Source of the DNA: Flavobacterium sp. UMI-01
Lineage (GTDB): Bacteria > Bacteroidota > Bacteroidia > Flavobacteriales > Flavobacteriaceae
Direction of reading: 5' to 3'
Length of the DNA stretch: 64,000 nt
NCBI RefSeq assembly: GCF_019656315.1
Contig: NZ_BPLU01000038.1
Span: 124,001 to 188,000 of the forward strand
Below the pieces are notes generated by a model. The model had not been told where the DNA came from. It worked only from the letters and a program-made list of their open reading frames with translations, and searched no databases. Numbering within the stretch: position 1 is the stretch's first letter; every line of letters begins with the position of its first letter. Positions 57,227 to 64,000 of the stretch are shown here, in pieces. A program made the translations under genes and the position numbers.

Positions 57227-60200
57227 TTAAAAAGAATTTATTTTTAATTCAATTTTGTGTTTCCCTGGAGTCAATCGGATGGTTTGAAACGCAGTAGGAA
57301 CTTTTTCACCATTATGAATCAAATCTTTACCTGCAAGATTATTCAAGGAGAACTCGGCAACCATATTGCCCGGGATTTCAATTTCATAGGTTTGTAACCT
57401 TTGACTGTTGAAAGTATATTTCCCTTTAATGGTTCCTAAAACCGTTGGTACTTCAATTGCACTAGATTTCAAATTGCTCATTTGAGGTTTGATGGTGGCA
57501 ATACCAAATCCAGCCGTTTTAGGCTTGATTCCCCACAGTCCACGCGGAATAGCATTGGCAGGCACAGCTCCCCAAGCATGATTCCAATCTAAATTATTTT
57601 TGAATTCTAAATCCCAAGCTTCTAAAGTAATTGTCGAACCAATACGAATCATGTTGTACCAACTTCTTTGGTCGGTACTGGCTAATAATTTCAAAGCATA
57701 ATCCGCTTCACCAGCATTATAGAGACCGTCCATTAAAAACTGTGAACCATACACGCTACAAGCCATACCACGTGATTTTACAAATTCCACAACCGTTTTT
57801 AAATGTTCCTCTGGTACGAGTCCGAAGGCCAAAGGCATCATATTGGCATGTAAAGAAGCATGGTCAGTCCCGATACCATCTATATAAACGCCACGTTTTT
57901 TATCAAACATTTGTTCGTTTACTGCTTTTTTCACTTTGGCAGCACGGTATTCAAAATCCAAGGCTTCCTCTACTTTTCCTAGAAGTGTGGCAAATTGCGC
58001 CATAATCTTCATGTTCTCATAGAAGAAAGAATTAATCACAGTACTATACGGTTTGAACACAAAACCATCGTGCTCCCCCTTGGTTTTACTTCCATTAAAA
58101 TTAGCCAACGGCCAATCTACGATATCCGTCAATGGTTTGGTATAACCTTCTTTAAATCCCAGCTTGTACATAAACTCAGGCGTTACTTTGGTTGAAGTAA
58201 TCAAGCCTTCTTCATTTGATAATTCATAAAGCGTTTTATGTTTTAGCTTTTCATAATAACGTTCAATCAATTCGGTATTCCCTGTGTACATATAGTCGGC
58301 ATAAATCAACAAGGCTACGTGTTGTTGCCATTCGGTAGGCCAAGTAGGATTTTCCATAAAATATTCTATGGTACGCCTTGCCATAGCATATTCTCTATCC
58401 GTGGTATAATGACTTAACTGATTCAAATAAGCATCGGCTTCATACGGAATACGTTCTCTTTCCCCATCGACATACAAACCATTGAAAGTAGTGGCTTTGA
58501 TAGAATATTTACACAAATCCCAAACTTGGTTCAAAATATCGTTGTTGCTCTTAAAGCTACTCGCTTTATCATCCCAAAAAGTATGATAAGCCAATTGTTC
58601 TACATCAGCAGCCAAAATGGGTTCTTGAGCGCCTTCAATTTCAGCATATCTAAAAGGCATTAAAACAGGTACTCCTTTTGGCAAAGCGATGGCTTTGTTT
58701 GGCAAGGTGTTTCTTTTATCTGCTTTTATCGCAATTTGGTATTTGGTTTTGCCTGGCACTACCTCCACTTTTATTTCTTGGTAGCGAATGCTACTTTTGG
58801 CTGGAGGCATTTGGTTTACCCTATTCCCTTCTACCATTTCTCCAATTCTGATGGTTAAGGTATGGGCTTTTTTAGCTTTGTAATTAAAGTCCATCGTCGC
58901 AAAAGCCGCTTTTCCAAAATCAATAAAATAGAAATCGCCACGATTTTCAAATTTCACAGGTTTGATTTTGTCCACTATATATTTGTTTTCTGTCGAAAGC
59001 ATATAGGAATCACTCTTGGCTGTAGTGAATTGTTGTGGTTGCGAATAATCGACTAAACGGTTTTCTTCATCCCAAATTCTCACTTTCCAATAATAAGATT
59101 TTCCAATTTCCAGAGCCTTTCCTTTGTATTCAATGTTGGTCGATTGATTAGAACGTACTTGCTTGCTATCCCAAACATCGCCAACATTCAAATCAATATT
59201 TTCTTTGGAAGAAGCTACTAGAATTTGATACGCTGATTGGTATTTAGACTCCACAGGAACTGTCCATCCAAATTCTGGTTTTGTATCCAGCACCTTAACG
59301 CTACCGCTAGGATCTCTTATTAGTTCTACCGTTAAATCAGTAGGTGGTGTGCGAAATTTGTCGCTATTTTTTTTAATTAATTCCTCTAACTTAGCTCTTA
59401 ATTGAGTAGCAATTTTTTGGTATTTTTTATCCTTTATAAGATTTTTGATTTCTTTAGGATCTTTGGAAAGATGGTATAATTCCTCCACCCTTTTATCGTT
59501 TACATATCTAAAATATTTCCAATCTTTGGTACGAACCCCTTCACTCGGTGGAATTTCTGAAAAATCCCAAAGGTGTTCGATTAGAATGGTATCTCTATCA
59601 ATGCTATTGATTTCTTGTTTTACTATTGGCAACAAACTTTTTCCTTGCCATGATTGTGGTGCTTTAATACCTGCTATATCAGCTATAGTAGCTGGTATAT
59701 CAATATTGAGTGCCATCTCATTACTATCTTGATGTTGTTTGACTCTTGGGTCATTGATAATTAAAGGAACACGAATGGAGTTGTCATACATCAACCATTT
59801 TCCTGCTAATTGTCTTTCGCCTAAGAAATACCCATTATCACCCATCACAATGATTACGGTATTTTGATCTAATCCTTTTTCTTGTAGTTTTTTTCTAATT
59901 TTTGCAATTTCTGTGTCAATTTCAGAAATCATTCGGTAGTAGCCTTTTAGGCTATGCTGGTATTTTGCGGGCGTGTCATAACGCCAAGTCCAACGCAATC
60001 TATTGAATCCGTCTCTTACGAATTTTGGAAGGATATTAAAATACTTATCTTCGGCCAAATCCGGACCTGGAATGGTTGTATTGGCTAATAAATTATCCGA
60101 CTCTTTTTGCCAAAAATATTGTTGTTCGGCAGGGTCATGTGCATGAGGAGCACTAAAGCTTAGTGAGAGACAGAACGGTTTATTGGATGGTGTTTTATCC

Positions 60201-60748
60201 AAAAAATCCAAAGCTTGTTGCCCAGTGTATCTCGTAAGGTGTACTGTATCTTTTCCTATTGTTTTATAGAAATAGCCTCTTTTATCTTTATATTTTGTGT
60301 CTCTGTCATACGAATCATAAACATCAAACTGTTTGTGTAAATCATCGTATCGAACGCCATATTTCCCAAAAAAACCTGTGTAATAGCCATTGTTTTTTAA
60401 TACTGCTGGATACGAATTTGTAATGTATTCTTCTCTCAGATTTCCTGTTTGGAAATTGAAATTATGAGAACGTTCGTGCAATCCTGTCCATAATGAAGCT
60501 CTACTGGCAGCGCATATAGGAGTGGTAGCAATAGCGTATTTAAAATAAGTACCCGTAGCCGCAAGACGATCCATCTCAGGCGTGTTCACGTACTTATTTC
60601 CAGCATACCCAATAGCATCAAACCGTTGATCATCCGTAAGGATAAAAATGATATTCGGTTTTTTGTTGGTATTTTGCTGTTGAGCTCTAAGGCTATTCAA
60701 ACTACATATCGTACCTAATAGAACAAATAAGAAACTTTTTTTGCACAT
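57227..60748 (-). CDS. Sulfatase-GH78 rhamnosidase fusion protein
   Basis: A 1173-aa secreted protein (signal peptide ending NSLRAQ). Residues about 28-455 are an S1 sulfatase: [25 protein letters not shown] with Cys79 as formylglycine precursor, and [10 protein letters not shown]. At about 468 a rhamnosidase-type Ig-like module begins ([18 protein letters not shown]), followed by GH78 to the end. The acid site reads [13 protein letters not shown], a non-CPR variant that keeps Glu and Asp seven residues apart; the base is Glu in STITLEAWD. One chain could thus remove sulfate from a terminal rhamnose-3-sulfate and then cleave the rhamnose. A multimodular sulfatase with GH78 is known from the Formosa ulvan pathway. 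It is the first gene of the four-gene operon; no promoter module is seen upstream. Confidence 0.93.
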   Translation of the reverse strand: MCKKSFLFVLLGTICSLNSLRAQQQNTNKKPNIIFILTDDQRFDAIGYAGNKYVNTPEMDRLAATGTYFKYAIATTPICAASRASLWTGLHERSHNFNFQTGNLREEYITNSYPAVLKNNGYYTGFFGKYGVRYDDLHKQFDVYDSYDRDTKYKDKRGYFYKTIGKDTVHLTRYTGQQALDFLDKTPSNKPFCLSLSFSAPHAHDPAEQQYFWQKESDNLLANTTIPGPDLAEDKYFNILPKFVRDGFNRLRWTWRYDTPAKYQHSLKGYYRMISEIDTEIAKIRKKLQEKGLDQNTVIIVMGDNGYFLGERQLAGKWLMYDNSIRVPLIINDPRVKQHQDSNEMALNIDIPATIADIAGIKAPQSWQGKSLLPIVKQEINSIDRDTILIEHLWDFSEIPPSEGVRTKDWKYFRYVNDKRVEELYHLSKDPKEIKNLIKDKKYQKIATQLRAKLEELIKKNSDKFRTPPTDLTVELIRDPSGSVKVLDTKPEFGWTVPVESKYQSAYQILVASSKENIDLNVGDVWDSKQVRSNQSTNIEYKGKALEIGKSYYWKVRIWDEENRLVDYSQPQQFTTAKSDSYMLSTENKYIVDKIKPVKFENRGDFYFIDFGKAAFATMDFNYKAKKAHTLTIRIGEMVEGNRVNQMPPAKSSIRYQEIKVEVVPGKTKYQIAIKADKRNTLPNKAIALPKGVPVLMPFRYAEIEGAQEPILAADVEQLAYHTFWDDKASSFKSNNDILNQVWDLCKYSIKATTFNGLYVDGERERIPYEADAYLNQLSHYTTDREYAMARRTIEYFMENPTWPTEWQQHVALLIYADYMYTGNTELIERYYEKLKHKTLYELSNEEGLITSTKVTPEFMYKLGFKEGYTKPLTDIVDWPLANFNGSKTKGEHDGFVFKPYSTVINSFFYENMKIMAQFATLLGKVEEALDFEYRAAKVKKAVNEQMFDKKRGVYIDGIGTDHASLHANMMPLAFGLVPEEHLKTVVEFVKSRGMACSVYGSQFLMDGLYNAGEADYALKLLASTDQRSWYNMIRIGSTITLEAWDLEFKNNLDWNHAWGAVPANAIPRGLWGIKPKTAGFGIATIKPQMSNLKSSAIEVPTVLGTIKGKYTFNSQRLQTYEIEIPGNMVAEFSLNNLAGKDLIHNGEKVPTAFQTIRLTPGKHKIELKINSF

Positions 60749-60834
60749 AGAAATGATTCTAAATTTTATTTTTTATTATGCTATCTTTCAAAAGAAACAT
60801 GCCTTTTTTTTTTTGAAGTATTTCTCTGAAAAAG

Positions 60835-60886
60835 AAATTTTATAAAAAAACTCACCACTATAAGTGTCACTTATAGTGGAGAGTTT
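60835..60886 (-). terminator. Terminator closing the SusC/D-FAS1 operon
   Basis: Arms AAACTCACCACTATAAGTG (60848-60866) and the near complement (60868-60886), one mismatch, loop of one, continuing into TTTTTTTATAAAA on the minus strand; 72 bases past the FAS1 stop at 60959. Confidence 0.85.
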
Positions 60887-60958
60887 TGACTAATTAAACA
60901 GTTTTACTTTAGAGTAAAAAAATCTCGATAAAACATTCCTAATTAATCCTAATAAAGA

Positions 60959-62029
60959 TTACAAGGTAACTGGTAACATTACTTTGTCAACTGTATGGAT
61001 AACACCATTAGAACCTTGAATATCCAAAGGGGTAATATTTGCAGTACGCATCCTTGGATCAACAATTTTCTTAGTTGTTCCATTAAAGTTTACCTGTCCT
61101 GCAGTACCTGTAAGTAAGGTTTGTAATTTAGTATTGGTTCTTGAAGTAAAAAACTTAGAACTAATTGCTACTGTAGTTGAAGCCGTGCTAACAGCATTTA
61201 TCTTTACAATATTAGCTACTTGCGTAGAAGGCAAACCTTGAATCGTTGTTGTGTTTCCTGATGGATCCAACTCTGTTAACAAACTAGTAAAGGCAGCATT
61301 GGTAGGAACAAAAGCCGTAACTGAATTCGATGTATTTGCCAGCGCATCACCCACAACTGGAGTGGCTAACCCTGTATCAGCATGAGTAATTGCAGCAGCA
61401 AAAGTACTAGTAGCAGGATTCAACGCAATTAAATCTTTAACAGTAGGCAGTTTAATTACCGCATCAACCGTATGAATCACTCCATTGTTAAGATTCAAAT
61501 TAGAAGAAACAATTTTTGAAGTGCCATTCAGAACTACTCCATTTGCCGTATTTACATACATACTCAAGTTAACCAAATTAGCTCCTGAATCTCTAGTGGC
61601 TTGGGTTGATCTAAAACCGGTAGTAAAATCAGCTACCAAAAATTTGCCAGTCAATAAATGATTGTACACCATACTCGTGACTGTCGCAATCGGTAATTTA
61701 TCAATATCTGCAATTTGATTAGCTGTCAAAAAAGCATTGAAAGCAGCGTCGGTAGGTGCAAAAACTGTGGTGTTACCAGGAAGATTCAAATTTGAAAGTA
61801 TTCTACCCGATGGTGTAGTTGCTGTAGCTTCAATACGTCTCATCAATTTTTCTAAGATGCTAAAATTAGGATCTTTGATAATTACTTGCGTGATAGTCAC
61901 TGGATTTTCTACTTCTCCTGGAACAAAATGAATCACATCTGTATTATCATCTGGAACATTACAAGACACCATGAACACAGCAGCCAATAACGATGTAAAA
62001 TAAGTTTTTATATTGTGTTTTATTTTCAT
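60959..62029 (-). CDS. FAS1 (fasciclin) domain lipoprotein, two domains
   Basis: A 356-aa lipoprotein (lipobox MVSC at about residue 23). It has two tandem FAS1 domains, about 50-195 and 205-356. The first shows TTVFAPTDAAFNAFL, VYNHLLTGKFLVADF and NNGVIHTVDAVIKLP; the second shows VTAFVPTNAAFTSLL and SNGVIHTVDKVMLP. FAS1 domains mediate adhesion or ligand binding. The gene is 23 bases after another FAS1-like lipoprotein and in the same operon as susD, so a role as a surface glycan-binding protein beside SusC/D is plausible. It is the last gene before the terminator. No enzymatic motif is seen. Confidence 0.9.
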   Translation of the reverse strand: MKIKHNIKTYFTSLLAAVFMVSCNVPDDNTDVIHFVPGEVENPVTITQVIIKDPNFSILEKLMRRIEATATTPSGRILSNLNLPGNTTVFAPTDAAFNAFLTANQIADIDKLPIATVTSMVYNHLLTGKFLVADFTTGFRSTQATRDSGANLVNLSMYVNTANGVVLNGTSKIVSSNLNLNNGVIHTVDAVIKLPTVKDLIALNPATSTFAAAITHADTGLATPVVGDALANTSNSVTAFVPTNAAFTSLLTELDPSGNTTTIQGLPSTQVANIVKINAVSTASTTVAISSKFFTSRTNTKLQTLLTGTAGQVNFNGTTKKIVDPRMRTANITPLDIQGSNGVIHTVDKVMLPVTL

Positions 62030-62052
62030 AATTCTAGTATTAGTATGAATAA

Positions 62053-62880
62053 TTAATTGATAGTCAAATTAGTGTATAAACTGTAAGGTTGGTATCTCAC
62101 AGACTCGTTCACATAATGACCAATACCATTTTTAAAAACATAATTATGTCTTCTTACATTCTCTTCAAATCCTAATGTATTAGCGGTTTCAGGTAATGGA
62201 GAGCCTGGTTCATTCACTTTTAATGTACTTCTTGCATCAACATCTCTTGAGAAAGAAATATCAGCCATTTCAGTTGACAAACTAACTGGTACACCTGTAT
62301 TGTCTAAATTTACCTTAGGCAATAAGGTTTTAAATAAAACATAGACATCATACGTAGGAATGGTAGGTGTTTGCGCCACATAATCCGTTACTATATGGTA
62401 TTTCAAAATAGCTTTAAGTGTGTTTAATTGTGCTGGTGTCCAAGTATCAAAATAAGTATCTGGATTGACAGTTGAATTATCTGCTAATTGTGCCCCAGTC
62501 ACAGCTCTAATAATATCACGATCGTTATTTCCCGTAAAGGCATTGTTGTTCAATAACAAATAGGTTCTTTTTGTTGTAGCGGTTTGATCGTATAAGCTTT
62601 CAAAACCTACTTTTTTAATTGCAGCAATCATGAAATCCAGCTCATCACCACTAGCACCTAAAACATTCGTATTACTCACTAATTTGAATCGGCCTTGAGC
62701 ATCTCTAATCGCATTTGACTTACGAGTCTGAATGTACTCCCATGCCGTCATATCAGTAAATGGATCTTCTGTACTATAGGTTTCCCCCTTGAAATCAAAC
62801 TGGTCTTGAACCCCTAACGTACAAGAACTTAAAACTGCTACCAAACAAGTAGCCAGTATTATTTTTATATACTTTTTCAT
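62053..62880 (-). CDS. FAS1-like lipoprotein, single divergent domain
   Basis: A 275-aa lipoprotein (lipobox LSSC at about residue 20). The body is a divergent FAS1 domain: MTAWEYIQTRKS, FMIAAIKKVGFESLYD, TYLLLNNNAFTG, LKAILKYHIVTDYV, ending with HNYVFKNGIGHYVNES. It lies 20 bases after the SusD stop and 23 before the second FAS1 lipoprotein, clearly co-transcribed. It may be a surface-exposed accessory binding protein of the SusC/D complex. The function is not known; the domain call rests on overall pattern and its neighbour. Confidence 0.78.
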   Translation of the reverse strand: MKKYIKIILATCLVAVLSSCTLGVQDQFDFKGETYSTEDPFTDMTAWEYIQTRKSNAIRDAQGRFKLVSNTNVLGASGDELDFMIAAIKKVGFESLYDQTATTKRTYLLLNNNAFTGNNDRDIIRAVTGAQLADNSTVNPDTYFDTWTPAQLNTLKAILKYHIVTDYVAQTPTIPTYDVYVLFKTLLPKVNLDNTGVPVSLSTEMADISFSRDVDARSTLKVNEPGSPLPETANTLGFEENVRRHNYVFKNGIGHYVNESVRYQPYSLYTNLTIN

Positions 62881-62900
62881 CTGTTTTTTATTTTATAAAA

Positions 62901-64000
62901 TTAAGAGCCCCAACCTGAGTTTTGTGTATAACTATTCAAAGACTCTATAATGTGATTTTGATAAATTGGAAAATACAAACGGTCTTGCGTTAATGGATTA
63001 ACTCCTCTAGATTGTAAAAGTGGGTTAATATAATCAAAAGCCCTGTCGTTTCTTATCAAATCCCACCAACGTTTTCCTTCTCCCATCAACTCAAACTGAC
63101 GTTCATCTAAGATATAGCTGATTTGTTGCTCTTTTGTCGCTCCAAATTCATCCAAAGTAACCAACGGTAATTTTCTAGCTGTACGGATTTGGTTCAATAA
63201 AGTAAGAGCTTCAGTAGGTTTAGTCAATTTCACTTTCGCTTCCGCTAATAATAAAATCATATCGGCATAACGGTACATTACTACATCAGATCTATCCAAA
63301 TTATTTACCATATTAGAACGATCTTTCGTCCATTTGTGTAATCTAGCCTCGCCTATAGCTGTAGACCCCATTCCTATTAAGAAATCACCACCTTGCCTTG
63401 AGGCAAATTGTCTCCAATCTCCGTATAATGGAGTCGTAGTAGTAACACCACCCACTGTGGTGGTTTTAGTAAACACTGGTGGTGTTGTAGGATATTTAGT
63501 AGTCCATCCCACTTCGTCTTGAGGAAATCTTTCAATCCATTTATTTTCTACTAATGGTGAAATAACAGTGATAGAAGATCCCGCTACCCAAGTAACCCAT
63601 AAACCTGAAACCGTAGAATCAGCAGTATCATAACGAATAGAGAAGATTAACTCAGTACCTGTTTGCACCTTACCTGGTGCAGTAGGAAAGGCATTTGTTG
63701 GAAATTGGTTGTAAAACAAATCTTGCCAAGCTTGTGGTGTCGTAACTAAACTGTGGGTATTCAATTTAATTAAATCTTCAATAGCTTTCTCTGCTACACC
63801 TTCTTGCTTTAACCACATATACACTTCTGCTTTATGTGCTAAAACGCTCGATTTTGAAAAATTAAAAGGTGAAGCTGAAGTTGTGATTAATGCTTCCGCT
63901 TTAAGTAAATCAGGAATTACTACGGTATTCATAATCACATCATAAGGTGTTACTGGTTTATAAGCATCCGCTGTTGTTTTGATAGGTTCTAAAAACAAAG
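62901..64000 (-). CDS. SusD/RagB-type outer-membrane glycan-binding lipoprotein, C-terminal part (runs off right edge)
   Basis: About 366 C-terminal residues of a SusD-like protein. Typical segments are YRYADMILLLAEAKVKL (a TPR-like helix pair), ALTLLNQIRTARKLP, ILDERQFELMGEGKRWWDLI, and LYFPIYQNHI with a final NSGWGS. SusD proteins bind oligosaccharides at the surface and cap the SusC transporter. The start lies outside the window; an ATG at 63998 is only an internal Met. Its SusC should lie upstream, beyond the right edge. The two FAS1 lipoproteins follow in the same operon. Confidence 0.95.
   Translation of the reverse strand, partial: LFLEPIKTTADAYKPVTPYDVIMNTVVIPDLLKAEALITTSASPFNFSKSSVLAHKAEVYMWLKQEGVAEKAIEDLIKLNTHSLVTTPQAWQDLFYNQFPTNAFPTAPGKVQTGTELIFSIRYDTADSTVSGLWVTWVAGSSITVISPLVENKWIERFPQDEVGWTTKYPTTPPVFTKTTTVGGVTTTTPLYGDWRQFASRQGGDFLIGMGSTAIGEARLHKWTKDRSNMVNNLDRSDVVMYRYADMILLLAEAKVKLTKPTEALTLLNQIRTARKLPLVTLDEFGATKEQQISYILDERQFELMGEGKRWWDLIRNDRAFDYINPLLQSRGVNPLTQDRLYFPIYQNHIIESLNSYTQNSGWGS

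Noticed and set aside
1..64000. tRNA, rRNA, transposase, integrase or phage genes
   Set aside because: I looked for them and found none. The locus shows no insertion sequence or integration site that I can recognise.

Overview
The window is AT-rich and looks like the chromosome of a marine-type member of the Flavobacteriaceae (Bacteroidota). The evidence is SusC- and SusD-like proteins, type IX secretion (T9SS) C-terminal sorting domains, Bacteroidota -7 boxes (TAnnTTTG), and intergenic repeats of a kind I associate with Flavobacterium. Almost every gene lies on the minus strand. The one clear exception is an AraC-type regulator at 35998-36873.

The region reads as one large polysaccharide utilisation locus (PUL), most probably for ulvan, the sulfated rhamnose/glucuronate/iduronate/xylose polymer of green algae. 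The strongest evidence is two unrelated ulvan-lyase types: two PL28-like proteins (37005-37937 and 49229-50785) and a beta-propeller PL24/PL25-type lyase (45759-48971) with all four expected catalytic residues. Around them are a GH105 unsaturated-uronyl hydrolase, a heparinase II/III-like protein, GH3, GH39-like and GH2 proteins, four sulfatase domains, five GH78-type and three GH106-type rhamnosidase genes, and a GH59-like protein.

Layout in the direction of transcription (right to left). (1) 64000-60959: end of a SusD gene and two FAS1 lipoproteins, closed by a terminator. (2) 60748-51199: sulfatase-GH78 fusion, heparinase-like protein, GH3 and GH105, tightly packed and closed by a terminator. 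(3) 50785-37005: PL28 lyase, PL25-like lyase, CBM6-only protein, GH39-like protein, metalloprotease and short PL28. Five of these six carry T9SS sorting domains, so this is the extracellular attack group. (4) 36873-30646: the AraC regulator on the plus strand, a GH78 with a discoidin-like module, and an AraA/FucI-like isomerase. (5) 30441-12575: GH106, GH78, GH106, GH78, GH59, GH106. (6) 12405-7795: three sulfatases. (7) GH2 (4693-7533), GH78 (1624-4485) and the start of a second SusC gene running off the left edge.

Likely logic: secreted lyases cut ulvan outside the cell, SusC/SusD-type machinery imports oligosaccharides, and periplasmic sulfatases, GH105, rhamnosidases, GH3 and others finish degradation. 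The most striking feature not explained by gene content is a 45-bp promoter module found eight times. It has a 10-bp-period direct repeat (about CAGGACARWRCAGGAYA), and in six of the eight copies a recognisable -7 box lies exactly 20 bp downstream. It marks a regulon inside the locus and is probably the target of one transcription activator.
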